Below are positions 42,554 through 51,672 of a stretch of DNA of 64,000 nucleotides, in pieces. The translations under genes and the position numbers were made by a program. The DNA lies in contig NZ_CP193934.1 of assembly GCF_050859505.1 (NCBI RefSeq), forward strand, positions 2,480,001-2,544,000. Direction: 5' to 3'. This stretch comes from Marinirhabdus sp050859505. Lineage in GTDB: Bacteria; Bacteroidota; Bacteroidia; Flavobacteriales; Flavobacteriaceae. Position 1 is the stretch's first letter; each line of letters starts with the position of its first letter. Below the pieces are notes generated by a model, which was not told the origin of the DNA, made no database searches, and was given only the letters and a program-made list of their open reading frames with translations.

Positions 42554-44254
42554 TTGTTTGTTATGAAAAAGCTACTCCTTTTATCGATACTACTGTTGTT
42601 TTTCTTCATTTGTAATGCCCAACAAATACCTAAATTAGAATCAATTCATAACGAAACACCAAACAATCCCTTTATTAAAGTAGATCGCGCCAGCATGGAA
42701 AAAAGTCCATCATATAATCGTACTAGCTCTGGTCTTATAACGCGTCAGGTAAATGTGGATGTAAACGGCGATAATATCTTGGGCGATGCAGCGAATGAAC
42801 CTTCCATAGCGGTAGATCCTACGAACCCAAACAGAATAGTAATAGGTTGGCGGCAGTTTGATACCGTAAGAAGTGATTTTCGTCAAGCGGGGTATGGGTA
42901 TTCATTGGATGGGGGTGAAACCTGGACATTCCCAGGGGTTTTAGATCCAGGTGTTTTTCGTTCAGACCCTATCTTGGATTTTGATGCACAAGGAAATTTT
43001 TATTACAATGCCCTTACTGCCGATCCTGATTTAACTATGTTCTCTTCCGACGTTTTTAAAATTGACGATGGAGGTGTAGTTTGGAGTGCTGGAGTTTCTG
43101 CCCACGGTGGTGATAAAGGATGGTTAGAAGTAGATCGCAGCACTAGTATTGGCGGAGGAAATATTTATTCGCAATGGACTTTTGCATTTAGTGAATGTGA
43201 GAGCTTAAATTTTACTCGCTCAACCAATGGAGCCACAAGTTTTGAAGCATGTTCAGAAATTCCAAATTTCCCAATCTATGGTACATTGGCTGTTAATGCC
43301 CAAGGAGATTTATACCAAACCGGGTTTAACTCTCCTGGTGTTTTTGTTCAAAAATCATCTACAGCAAAAGATCCAAATGAACAAGTTACTTGGAGTGCGC
43401 AAACTATAGTGCCATTAGGAGGATTACCTTCTGCAGGTGGGCCGAACCCTGGTGGCTTACTGGGGCATATTTGGATTGATACCGACAATTCCAATGGTCC
43501 AGGAGCTGGAAATATTTATGTTCTTTCTACGGTAGACATTGATGCTACCAGTGATCCCGCCGATGTTATGTTTTCTAAAAGTACAGATGGTGGTGATACT
43601 TATTCAAAAGGATTCCGAATCAATAACGATTCAACAAATACGGCCTATCAGTGGTTTGGGACACTCTCGGTTGCACCTAACGGTCGAATTGATATTGCTT
43701 GGCTAGATACAAGAAATGCAAGTCCCAATGAATTTACATCTGTTTTGTACTACGCTTTTTCTGAAGATCAAGGGGAAAGTTGGTCGTCTAATATACCAAT
43801 TTCAGAGCCGTTCAACCCGAATATAGGATATCCTCAACAAGAAAAATTGGGAGATTATTTCGACATGGTTTCTGATAATGACTATGCGCATCTCGCCTGG
43901 GCAAATACCTTTACTGGAGGGCAAGATGTGTATTATACACGAATAACTCCAGAAAACGTATTGGGTATTTCAGAAGTGGCTACTTCAAACAATCAGTTAC
44001 AAATCGTACCAAACCCAGTTGACAATACCACTATAGTTTCTTTTATTAATAAGCAAGCTGATCAGGTTATTCTAGAAATAATTGATATTCATGGCAGAAG
44101 TGTGAAGACTCTTTTGGAAGCAGAAGTGTCAGGTGCGCAATCGGTTCCGTGGAATGCTCAAGATTATTATGGGATTCCGCTCCGTTCAGGGGTTTATTTT
44201 GTCCGTCTCACTAGTGGTACTAATGTCTCCGTGGAAAAAGTAATAGTACGATAG
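42554..44254 (+). CDS. T9SS-sorted sialidase-fold (BNR) surface protein
   Basis: 566 residues, or 563 from the second ATG at 42563, which fits the signal peptide better (MKKLLLLSILLLFFFICNAQ). The propeller has Asp-box repeats (SLDGGETWTFPG, SKSTDGGDTYSKGF, SEDQGESWSS) and NEPSIAVDPTNPNRIVIGWRQ, common in secreted sialidase-like proteins without sialidase catalytic residues. The C-terminus is a T9SS sorting domain (LQIVPNPVDNTTIVSF ... GVYFVRLTSG). It sits between two dnaK fragments. Its role is probably binding or hydrolysis at the cell surface. Confidence 0.85.
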   Translation: MFVMKKLLLLSILLLFFFICNAQQIPKLESIHNETPNNPFIKVDRASMEKSPSYNRTSSGLITRQVNVDVNGDNILGDAANEPSIAVDPTNPNRIVIGWRQFDTVRSDFRQAGYGYSLDGGETWTFPGVLDPGVFRSDPILDFDAQGNFYYNALTADPDLTMFSSDVFKIDDGGVVWSAGVSAHGGDKGWLEVDRSTSIGGGNIYSQWTFAFSECESLNFTRSTNGATSFEACSEIPNFPIYGTLAVNAQGDLYQTGFNSPGVFVQKSSTAKDPNEQVTWSAQTIVPLGGLPSAGGPNPGGLLGHIWIDTDNSNGPGAGNIYVLSTVDIDATSDPADVMFSKSTDGGDTYSKGFRINNDSTNTAYQWFGTLSVAPNGRIDIAWLDTRNASPNEFTSVLYYAFSEDQGESWSSNIPISEPFNPNIGYPQQEKLGDYFDMVSDNDYAHLAWANTFTGGQDVYYTRITPENVLGISEVATSNNQLQIVPNPVDNTTIVSFINKQADQVILEIIDIHGRSVKTLLEAEVSGAQSVPWNAQDYYGIPLRSGVYFVRLTSGTNVSVEKVIVR

Positions 44255-44272
44255 ATTGATGGTAACGCGCTT

Positions 44273-44308
44273 GGAATGATTTTCCAAATAGAGAAGTTGC
44301 TGAAAGAA
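44273..44308 (+). repeat. 36-bp internal fragment of dnaK
   Basis: The bases GGAATGATTTTCCAAA and the following 20 match dnaK 38422-38457 with one mismatch. It lies 18 bp after the stop codon of the T9SS gene, and sequence on both sides is unrelated to dnaK. Confidence 0.8.
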
Positions 44309-44392
44309 CCTTATTTTATTTATCTTTTTGTATAGCGAGATTTAATCGCTTTTAAAAAGGATAATTTAAGAGGTTATCTAAAAGTGTCTAAT

Positions 44393-44468
44393 AGCGTCAG
44401 ACTGAGCGCAGTCGAAGTTTAATGTATTGATAATTAATGTAGGTTGCGACTGCGTTCACCCAGACGCT
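44393..44468. repeat. Imperfect inverted repeat of a flavobacterial interspersed type
   Basis: Two 22-bp arms (44393-44414 and 44447-44468) are complementary at 18 positions. The left arm contains ACTGAGCGCAGTCG, a sequence widely repeated between genes in flavobacterial genomes. The loop is AT-rich. No T-run follows the right arm. Confidence 0.6.
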
Positions 44469-44691
44469 CTAAAATTTAAATTTTAGACAACTTTTTTTAA
44501 TTTGGATATATTTATCTAAAAACAAGCATTGTTGTCCCACTCTGGCTTATGGATATAATTCATAGCACCTTACCCACAAGCTGAAACCAGCCGCACAAAC
44601 AGCACATTTATTTTTCCCACCAAGAAAAGCCAACGCTCAAAGAAATATAAAAGTTTTTTTACCAACGCTTTTAGAATTATGTATTTTAGTG

Positions 44692-44722
44692 TTTGCTTAA
44701 ATAAGAAATAAGTGTAACTTTG
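44692..44722 (+). promoter_or_regulatory. Consensus promoter of the metal-resistance operon
   Basis: TTTG (44692-44695), 19 bp, TAACTTTG (44715-44722) is an exact match to the Bacteroidetes primary promoter. The ATG of the ArsR gene at 44727 starts only 4 bp after the -7 box, about where transcription should begin, so the mRNA would be leaderless. Confidence 0.75.
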
Positions 44723-44726
44723 TGTT

Positions 44727-45101
44727 ATGGAAAATAATTCTTGCATAAGACAACAAGCGGATATTAAACAAATAAACCGTTGTAAAGACACAGTTTTGGA
44801 ATTAAACGAGTCGTTCGACCATTTGGCGAACGGACTTTCATTGGTTGGAAATAGTGTTCGACTGAAAATACTTTACCTACTCTATGAGGAAAATAGACTT
44901 TGTGTTTGTGATTTAAGTGATATTCTCGGAATGAACATTTCTGCCATTTCACAACATTTAAGAAAAATGAAAGACCGAAATCTATTAGAAACCGATAGAG
45001 AAGCCCAAACGATATTTTACTCACTCACAGCTGAATACGAAGAAATGCTACATCCATTCTTTGAAATACTTGATAAAAACAAAATAGTAGAAACACTATG
45101 A
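44727..45101 (+). CDS. ArsR/SmtB-family metal-sensing repressor
   Basis: A 124-residue winged-helix protein. Metal ligands are suggested by Cys59 and Cys61 in RLCVCDLSD (the alpha3-type site) together with Cys6 and Cys19 in the N-terminal arm. The DNA-reading helix is MNISAISQHLRKMKDR. It is the first gene of the operon and overlaps the MerTP gene by 4 bp (ATGA). It should repress its own promoter until Hg(II), or another thiophilic metal, binds. The promoter core lacks an obvious long palindrome. Confidence 0.88.
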   Translation: MENNSCIRQQADIKQINRCKDTVLELNESFDHLANGLSLVGNSVRLKILYLLYEENRLCVCDLSDILGMNISAISQHLRKMKDRNLLETDREAQTIFYSLTAEYEEMLHPFFEILDKNKIVETL

Positions 45102-45700
45102 AAAGTGACAACAAATTAATCGGTGCAGGTATGTTAACTGCCATCACAGCTTCATTATGCTGTATTACACCTGTTTTGGCCCTAATAGCAGGAACAAGCG
45201 GAATTGCTTCAACCTTTTCTTGGATAGAACCTTTTAGACCGTATCTGATTGGGCTAACAATTGCAGTTATTGGTTTTGCCTGGTATCAAAAACTAAAACC
45301 TCAAAAAGAAATTGACTGTGAATGTGAGACGGACGAAAAACCTAAATTCATACAATCAAAAACTTTTTTAGGTATAGTAACCGTCTTTGCAATTGTGATG
45401 ATGGCTTTTCCATACTATTCCGGAATTTTTTACCCAAACACAGAAAAAGAAATCATTGTAGTTGACAAATCGGACATTAAAACAACTGAATTTAAAATCA
45501 GCGGAATGACCTGTGCGAGTTGTGCAGAACACGTCAACCACGAAGTAAATAAACTCAACGGGATTGTTAATTCAAAAGCATCTTACGAGAATGGAAACGC
45601 AATCATTGAATTTGACAGAACCAAATCTAATGAAACGGAAATTGAAAAAGCAATTAACACAACAGGCTATAAAGTAACCGACAAAAAACAAATCAATTAG
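45098..45700 (+). CDS. merTP: Fused mercuric transporter MerT-MerP
   Basis: A 200-residue fusion. The MerT-like part has three membrane helices (GMLTAITASLCCITPVLALIAG with the Cys21-Cys22 pair; YLIGLTIAVIGFAWY; FLGIVTVFAIVMMAF) and a cytoplasmic loop with Cys74-x-Cys76. The C-terminal heavy-metal-associated domain carries Cys139-x-x-Cys142 (GMTCASC) and is probably periplasmic. The protein imports Hg(II) and hands it to the reductase encoded next, 1 bp downstream. Fused MerTP is usual in Bacteroidetes. Confidence 0.88.
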   Translation: MKSDNKLIGAGMLTAITASLCCITPVLALIAGTSGIASTFSWIEPFRPYLIGLTIAVIGFAWYQKLKPQKEIDCECETDEKPKFIQSKTFLGIVTVFAIVMMAFPYYSGIFYPNTEKEIIVVDKSDIKTTEFKISGMTCASCAEHVNHEVNKLNGIVNSKASYENGNAIIEFDRTKSNETEIEKAINTTGYKVTDKKQIN

Positions 45701-45701
45701 T

Positions 45702-47048
45702 ATGAAAGTATATGATGTATTTGTAATTGGTTCAGGAATGGCAGGAATGACTATCGCCAATAAATGCGCGTCAAAAGGCCTGAAAGTAGGTATAACAGAT
45801 GAACTACCGTATGGTGGCACTTGTGCATTGAGAGGTTGTGACCCAAAAAAAGTGATTATAGGCGCCACGGAAGTTCGAGATTTTGCCAAAAGGCTCAAAG
45901 GTCAGGGCATTGACACCATACCTAAAGTCAATTGGAAGGACATAATGGCCTTTAAACAATCCTTTGTGGATGAAATGCCACCTAAAATTGAAAAAGGATA
46001 TAAAAAAAACGGAATAGATACCTTTCACAACTCAGCAAAATTTCTGTCAGAAAACACATTGGAAGTTGGAAACGACAAAATAAAGGCTAACAAAATTGTA
46101 ATCGCATCGGGTTCCAAGCCACGGGTTTTAGAATTTGAAGGGGGTCATTATGCCCAATCCAGTACCGATTTCTTGAATTTGGCAGAATTGCCAAAATCTT
46201 TGGTATTCATCGGTGGTGGATATATCGCTTTTGAGTTTGCGCATATCGCGGCTCGATGTGGAGCAGAAGTAACTATTGTTCATCGTGGAGAAAATCCCTT
46301 GGAAAATTTTGAACAGGACATCGTAAAACATCTTGTTTCTGCCACAAAAGAATTAGGTGTAAAACTCATTCTGAATACAGATGTTACGGCTATTGAAAAA
46401 GTGGATTACCAGTATCAAGTGAAAGGTAAATCAGCGGAAAAAACAGCATATTTTGAAGCCGAAGCTATTTTTAATTCTGCCGGTAGACCCCCAGCAATAT
46501 TCGATTTGGGTTTAGACAAAGCCAACATAGCCTTTACAAAAAAAGGGGTTACGGTAGACAAATATCTTCAAAGTACATCAAATCCAAATATTTATGCAGC
46601 GGGCGATGCCGCAGATTCAGAAGGTTTGCCTTTAACGCCAGTTGCAGTTTTGGAAGGTCATACGGTTGCATCAAATATCATCAAAGGCAATTCTAAAGAA
46701 ATAAGGTATCCACCAATGCCAACGGTAGTGTTTACATTACCAACTATGGCTTCTGTTGGCTATACTGAATCGAAAGCGAGAGAGCTGAATTACAATATTA
46801 GTATTAATTATAAGGAGGTTGGAAATTGGTTCAATGCCAAACGCTTGAATGTAAAAGAATATGCGTTCAAAACTATAATTGATGAGGAAACTCAAACAAT
46901 CTTGGGAGCGCATTTAATAGGACCACATTCAGAAGAAACCATAAATCTCTTCGCAATGGCCATAAAAACAAAGATGAAGGTTAGTGATATTAGAACAATG
47001 ATTTTCTCATATCCAACTTTAGCTTCGGACATACCACATATGCTTTAA
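45702..47048 (+). CDS. MerA-like FAD-dependent disulfide reductase
   Basis: A 448-residue flavoprotein. It has FAD-binding GSGMAGM (10-16), the redox pair Cys41/Cys46 in GGTCALRGCDPKK, NAD(P)-binding GGGYIAFEFAHIAARCG and the second FAD motif YAAGDAADS. MerA normally has about 540 residues with an N-terminal metal-binding domain and a C-terminal Cys-Cys pair; both are missing here (it ends SDIPHML, and the usual catalytic His region of disulfide reductases is altered to YPTLASD). It may be a mercuric reductase that uses the next small protein, or another metal-linked reductase. Confidence 0.8.
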   Translation: MKVYDVFVIGSGMAGMTIANKCASKGLKVGITDELPYGGTCALRGCDPKKVIIGATEVRDFAKRLKGQGIDTIPKVNWKDIMAFKQSFVDEMPPKIEKGYKKNGIDTFHNSAKFLSENTLEVGNDKIKANKIVIASGSKPRVLEFEGGHYAQSSTDFLNLAELPKSLVFIGGGYIAFEFAHIAARCGAEVTIVHRGENPLENFEQDIVKHLVSATKELGVKLILNTDVTAIEKVDYQYQVKGKSAEKTAYFEAEAIFNSAGRPPAIFDLGLDKANIAFTKKGVTVDKYLQSTSNPNIYAAGDAADSEGLPLTPVAVLEGHTVASNIIKGNSKEIRYPPMPTVVFTLPTMASVGYTESKARELNYNISINYKEVGNWFNAKRLNVKEYAFKTIIDEETQTILGAHLIGPHSEETINLFAMAIKTKMKVSDIRTMIFSYPTLASDIPHML

Positions 47049-47059
47049 TAAAAAATTGA

Positions 47060-47266
47060 ATGGAAACTATATTAAAATCAGAAATTACCTGTCCAGACTG
47101 CGGACATAAAAAAGTAGAAGAAATGCCAACAAACGCTTGTCAATTCTTTTACGAGTGCGAGAATTGTAAAACGGTTCTAAAACCATATGAAGGAGATTGT
47201 TGTGTGTATTGCTCTTATGGAACTGAATCGTGTCCACCAATTCAAGAAAATAAAAGTTGTTGCTAA
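47060..47266 (+). CDS. Cysteine-rich 68-residue protein of the metal operon
   Basis: 68 residues with 11 cysteines: a zinc-ribbon-like set (CPDC at 11-14, C27, CENC at 33-36), the motif GDCCVYCSYGTESCPP at 46-60, and a terminal Cys67-Cys68. I recall GDCC-x-YCSYG proteins next to MerTP genes in other Bacteroidetes, but no function is known to me. It lies 11 bp after the MerA-like gene. Its C-terminal vicinal cysteines resemble the pair missing from that reductase, so it may deliver Hg(II); this is inference. Confidence 0.75.
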   Translation: METILKSEITCPDCGHKKVEEMPTNACQFFYECENCKTVLKPYEGDCCVYCSYGTESCPPIQENKSCC

Positions 47267-47520
47267 AAAGCCAAACACATTTGCAATTTGCACCAGCCAA
47301 TGCTACGTCAAAAAAATGCAGAAGAGTATGTCTTTGCCAACGCTTAAAGCCAAGCTGAATTGAAAAGCCATTGGCCAACAATGTATATGAAAAATAGCGG
47401 TTTAGGTGCTACCCTGAACCGTTTTTGCATTTAATTAAGTATCTTTCTTTTTCAAAAGTTTGTACTTACAAACCGCTACTTTTCTTATACAAATTCGTTG
47501 TGACATATTCCATTGCACCC

Positions 47521-49047
47521 ATGAAAAAAACAATACTATTCATCACGCTCCTATTTTCCAGCATACTCTTACATGCTCAGGAAACAGCCTTACCAACGTT
47601 TATTACCGACAGCTTACAGACTTATATCACTCAGGGTATGAAAGATTGGCAAATTCCAGGTCTATCGGTTGCTATTATTAAAGATGATAAAATTGTTTTT
47701 ATGAAAGGGTTTGGTACGACCAAAGTGAATGGTTCGGAACTTGTGGATGAGAACACACTCTTTATGATTGGTTCCAACACAAAAGCTTTTACGGCTACTA
47801 CGCTTTCCATTTTACAGGAATCGGGTGTTTTGAGTTTGGATGATAAAGTCCAGAAGTGGATGCCCGAATTTCGTTTAAAAGATCCCTTAGCCAGCAGAGA
47901 TGTAACTATTGTCGATTTACTGTCTCACAGAATAGGTTTTGAAACCTTTCAAGGCGATTTCGCTGCCTGGACTTCAACGATTTCAAGAGCCGATGTGATT
48001 AAAAATATGAGTGTCATTGAGGCACCGTATAGTTTCCGTACAAGATGGGGATATTGCAATGCAGCATTTGTTACTGCTGGCGAATTACTACCAAGAATTA
48101 GTAATAAATCATGGGAGGAAACTGTAAAAGATAGTATTCTGGTACCGCTACAAATGGATAGAACGTTAATGCTAGCTGAAGAACTAATAACTGCGTCCAA
48201 TGCTTCGGTAGCACACACCAACATTGACGGTACTATAACTGAAATTCCAATTCCAAATATTAACAATCTTGCTCCAGCTGGCAGTATGAGTTCCAGTGCA
48301 AAAGATATGACCCAATGGCTATTTGCACAGCTTAATGATGGGAAAATTGGCGACGAACAACGTATTTCATCACGTGGTATTAGAGCGATTAGGAGCCCTT
48401 CTTCTATATTGGGAGTGGACTCCAGAGACCATAAAGAAACACACTTTTATCTATATGGGATGGGGCTGGATATTAATGACCGAAATGGAGAACTTGTATA
48501 TTCTCATACGGGTGGCGTAGATGGATTTTTATCTTCAGTGCTCTTTATACCCGAACAAAAACTTGGTATAGTTGTGTTAACAAATACCGATGCTAATAGT
48601 TTTTTTCAAAATCTGAGTGATCAAATACGGGATTCATTTTTAGGATTGCCCTATCAAGACTATAGCAAGCAATCTTTGGAGCGCTCTAAAAAAAGTGACC
48701 TTGAAGAAAAACAAAGAATAGATTCCTTAAAAAAAGTAGTTTACTTAAAGGCTATGCCAAGTGTACCGTTGAAGAAGTTTTCAGGGAAATACACCAATGA
48801 CCTTTATGGGGAAATTGAAATTAAGTTAGAAAAGAATAATTTGAATATTCATTTTTCGAAGCACCCCAAATTAATAGGAAAACTAGAACATTTACAAAAT
48901 GATAGGTTTTTGTGTACGTATTCAAATCCAACCTTTGGTGTTGTTGAAATGCCCTTCAAAATAGAAAATGATACAGTGATTGGACTCACGTTAACGGTAG
49001 CCGATTTTATTGAGTTTACGCCTTACGAGTTTACAAAAATTAATTAA
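47521..49047 (+). CDS. Exported class C beta-lactamase-fold serine hydrolase
   Basis: 508 residues from ATG 47521, which opens a proper signal peptide (MKKTILFITLLFSSILLHAQ); the frame is open 96 bases further upstream. The serine-hydrolase triad motifs are present: Ser85-N-T-Lys88 (GSNTKAF), Tyr in WGYCNAAF, and HTGG in YSHTGGVDGF. After about residue 395 follows a DUF3471-like beta-barrel domain (LKKFSGKYTNDLYGEIEIKLEKN). Such proteins are D-aminopeptidase or esterase-like and rarely confer beta-lactam resistance. It stands alone between two gaps. Confidence 0.88.
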   Translation: MKKTILFITLLFSSILLHAQETALPTFITDSLQTYITQGMKDWQIPGLSVAIIKDDKIVFMKGFGTTKVNGSELVDENTLFMIGSNTKAFTATTLSILQESGVLSLDDKVQKWMPEFRLKDPLASRDVTIVDLLSHRIGFETFQGDFAAWTSTISRADVIKNMSVIEAPYSFRTRWGYCNAAFVTAGELLPRISNKSWEETVKDSILVPLQMDRTLMLAEELITASNASVAHTNIDGTITEIPIPNINNLAPAGSMSSSAKDMTQWLFAQLNDGKIGDEQRISSRGIRAIRSPSSILGVDSRDHKETHFYLYGMGLDINDRNGELVYSHTGGVDGFLSSVLFIPEQKLGIVVLTNTDANSFFQNLSDQIRDSFLGLPYQDYSKQSLERSKKSDLEEKQRIDSLKKVVYLKAMPSVPLKKFSGKYTNDLYGEIEIKLEKNNLNIHFSKHPKLIGKLEHLQNDRFLCTYSNPTFGVVEMPFKIENDTVIGLTLTVADFIEFTPYEFTKIN

Positions 49048-49242
49048 ATACTTGTCAATAACGCACAAACTCGATCGTTAAAAGTATCCTAACTTGTAGT
49101 AAAATTTTTTCAATTCTGGCACTTTCATAACAGAAGGAGTAACTTAAATTAGGAACAGTTACAAAGAAAAAACTCTGAAACTGTAACAACTAAGAAAACA
49201 AGCTATCCTTATACAAACCAATCACACTAAAACCTAAAAAAA

Positions 49243-50037
49243 ATGTTTGCAACTACAATGAATGTTCGATTACAACGAATCACAAGAAGAGCGGGGATAG
49301 CGATCTTTCCAATCCTTTGTTTTTTATTCTTTACAACGAATGCCTCGGCTCAATCTATAGTATTTGATGTGGATAGTTTTGACAAGATTATTGTAAGCCC
49401 ACATATTGAAGTTATTTTTAAGGAAGGCACTAATGAATCGGTGAGCATAACATCCAATACAGAGCCTATGGAAAAACTAAATATAGTTGTGGAGAATACG
49501 ACACTTCATATATATTTAGAGGACGCCAGAATTGTAACGGGTAGTAAGAAAGAAGAAAGAAACGGCTATAAACGCAAAGTAGATTTATATAAAGGAACCG
49601 TTGTAAGAGCAGTAATTACCTATAAAAATATTAACTCGCTAGATTTACGTGGAGAAGAAAATTTCACCTTTGAAAACACTTTAAAAGCAAATAAATTAAA
49701 GATGAGCATCTATGGCGAATCTCAAGTGTATATGAATGACGTTGCTATTAAAAATTTGCAGGTATCGCTCTACGGCGAAAGCTTCTTAGAAATAACTAAA
49801 GGAAGTGTTGATACCCAAAAAATTACGGCTTATGGAGAAAGCAAAGTAAACACCGCGAACGTATTAAATAAGGAAACAAAATTAACCGCTTATGGAGATG
49901 GTACATTTCAATTTAATGTTTCAGAAAAACTTAAAGTAACTTCTTACGGAGAGGCTACCATAATCTATTCTGGTAACGCAGATTTAAATAAAGGGTTGAT
50001 TATAGGAGAGACTAAAATTACTAAAGTCAGTTTTTAG
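49243..50037 (+). CDS. Exported GIN-domain (DUF2807) beta-helix protein
   Basis: A 264-residue protein with a long signal peptide (AGIAIFPILCFLFFTTNASAQ). The mature part begins FDVDSFDKIIVSPHIEVIFKEGTNESVSI, typical of the head-GIN family, followed by short beta-helix repeats with a recurring YGES/YGDG turn (SIYGESQVYMND, SLYGESFLEIT, TAYGESKVNTAN, TAYGDGTFQFN, TSYGEATIIYS). It is probably a periplasmic or outer-membrane-associated structural or adhesin-like protein. A terminator hairpin follows at 50073. Confidence 0.83.
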   Translation: MFATTMNVRLQRITRRAGIAIFPILCFLFFTTNASAQSIVFDVDSFDKIIVSPHIEVIFKEGTNESVSITSNTEPMEKLNIVVENTTLHIYLEDARIVTGSKKEERNGYKRKVDLYKGTVVRAVITYKNINSLDLRGEENFTFENTLKANKLKMSIYGESQVYMNDVAIKNLQVSLYGESFLEITKGSVDTQKITAYGESKVNTANVLNKETKLTAYGDGTFQFNVSEKLKVTSYGEATIIYSGNADLNKGLIIGETKITKVSF

Positions 50038-50072
50038 TCCCGCTTCCGCCAAATACATACTTACTGTTATAT

Positions 50073-50105
50073 AAAACCCCAAGCTAGTTGTAGCTTGGGG
50101 TTTTT
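50073..50105. terminator. Bidirectional terminator
   Basis: AAAACCCCAAGCTA, loop GTTG, TAGCTTGGGGTTTTT is a 14-bp perfect stem with T-runs on both strands. It lies 36 bp after the GIN-domain gene and 144 bp after the end of the convergent operon. Confidence 0.9.
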
Positions 50106-50248
50106 AGTTTATACAAAGCTATAGCTGGTATGAGCTAATTATTTGTTTTACGGTATAACAAAGATGAAAAAATTGTTAGATCTTGATTTATTTTATAGGG
50201 ACAAGGATATATTGAAATAAGTATACAATACTTTCCAGTGTATTCTAT

Positions 50249-51505
50249 TTATCCCTTGCCAACTGTAGTCCATAAATCGGCAAGCATTTCCCAGGGAACT
50301 TGGCCGCGCTTTTTGGTTTCTGAATTTAAATCTTCTTTGAGTTTTTCCAGCAATGGACTGCCTGCTATACCCATAGCCTGCCCGATAGAGTCTACAACCA
50401 ATTGTGTCAGTTGTGAAGTGCCATTTGTTTGCCAGGCTTTTCCATACGCTTCCCAATCATAAGCTCCAGTTTCATATCTTGGAATAGATTCCGAAGTTGG
50501 TAATGCTACTTCTCGTGCAGGTGTGGCTACTGTTTTTTCTGAATAGGAAATTAAATGTTCCCCCTCTGTAAAATCGGCAAAGGATTGGGTTAATTTTTCA
50601 TCCAACCAGCGTAATTCCATATAGCCTTCGGCAGGACGATATACAGAAGTGTATATAGTACCGAAACCGTCTTGGTATTGCGTATTAAAAAGAGGTTTTT
50701 TTAGAAAAGCTTTAGCAATTGTTTCATCGGTAAGGGCGTCTAATTCCAATAAGTCCACAAGAAATTGTTCCCGCTCTACCGTTTTTGAAAATCGGGCGTG
50801 TTCCGGCCAGTCTATTTTTCCCTGATGGTTGGTAGAAATTTTTTGTTTTGTCACAATAGGTTCGTGGTCTGGGGCAAGTTGTAACATAGCGTGCGTACCA
50901 GTTTTATCCAATACCATCACATTATAAGCCATATGTGTAGGGATGCGCTGTAGCTCTTCAAGGGCTTCGTCTACCGTACTACAAAATTCAAGCACATATC
51001 GCAAAATAAAAGGGATACCGAAACCCTTACCCACTACCTTGCGTCCTCCAAATGTAAGGGAAGCGACCAAGCCATTGGTATTCATGCCATCTACTACGCC
51101 CCATAAACAATCTCCTATGGCTATCACGTGTTTACCATTCCAGGCACTGTTTAACAAAGTTCCTTCACAGAGATTTGGGTGATAGTCGTAGTTGCGCACC
51201 AATTGTGGTTTGTCCTTATACACCGCCTGTGAACACCCTGTGATATAAGCTGGTGGCTGGTAGCCCGTCAAAAAACGTGCTGCGACAGGATCATTCCCCG
51301 CTAGCTCACATAGCTTTTTATATGTTGGCATAAACTTGGGCATATATTTTTCTAATTGAGCTTGTGCGGTCGCTAAATCTGGATTGTTGACAACTCCTTT
51401 CGATTGAAACCATGCTTTGTAAGCAGGCCAATGTTTCTGAAATAATGTTTGCCATTTCTTACCTGGCGTATCTTCTGAAATTGAATGAAAATTCAATTGT
51501 AACAT
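50249..51505 (-). CDS. C45-family acyltransferase/amide hydrolase (Ntn type)
   Basis: 418 residues without signal peptide. The autocatalytic nucleophile is probably Cys91 (YITGCSQAVY), as in acyl-CoA:6-aminopenicillanate acyltransferase and carcinine or beta-alanyl-dopamine hydrolases. The typical beta-strand RNYDYHP follows, then DGMNTNGLVASLTFGG and a YNVMVLDKTG strand. Cleavage before Cys91 would give two chains. The family makes or breaks amides of amines and amino acids. It is the last gene of the minus-strand operon, 167 bp after the ALDH gene, so it may also have its own promoter. Confidence 0.83.
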   Translation of the reverse strand: MLQLNFHSISEDTPGKKWQTLFQKHWPAYKAWFQSKGVVNNPDLATAQAQLEKYMPKFMPTYKKLCELAGNDPVAARFLTGYQPPAYITGCSQAVYKDKPQLVRNYDYHPNLCEGTLLNSAWNGKHVIAIGDCLWGVVDGMNTNGLVASLTFGGRKVVGKGFGIPFILRYVLEFCSTVDEALEELQRIPTHMAYNVMVLDKTGTHAMLQLAPDHEPIVTKQKISTNHQGKIDWPEHARFSKTVEREQFLVDLLELDALTDETIAKAFLKKPLFNTQYQDGFGTIYTSVYRPAEGYMELRWLDEKLTQSFADFTEGEHLISYSEKTVATPAREVALPTSESIPRYETGAYDWEAYGKAWQTNGTSQLTQLVVDSIGQAMGIAGSPLLEKLKEDLNSETKKRGQVPWEMLADLWTTVGKG

Positions 51506-51672
51506 ATTTTTTTTGTTTAACTATTAATAATTTTTTGCAATTTTTTATACTGGAAATTGGACTGAAAAGAATCAATACTTAATTGAACTAAAAATAATTA
51601 ACTATCGTGTCTTGTCTCGTGACTCTCTTTAGTATTGCGTCTTTACTTTGTAATCACTTTGCTTAGGAGATG

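Larger units (their letters stand above)
44255..44726. other. Intergenic region with dnaK fragment, inverted repeat and mer promoter
   Basis: The 472 bp hold a 36-bp dnaK fragment (44273-44308), an imperfect inverted repeat (44393-44414 / 44447-44468) and, at the right end, the promoter of the metal operon. The middle stretch 44480-44690 has no recognisable feature. Confidence 0.7.

Noticed and set aside
47521..49047. Beta-lactam resistance gene
   Set aside because: The SxxK, YxN and HTGG motifs and the C-terminal extension match general serine hydrolases of this fold; resistance cannot be inferred.
49160..49200. Inverted GTTACA/TGTAAC pair upstream of the GIN-domain gene as an operator
   Set aside because: Only six bases per arm with an 18-bp spacer and no second copy in the window; indistinguishable from chance.
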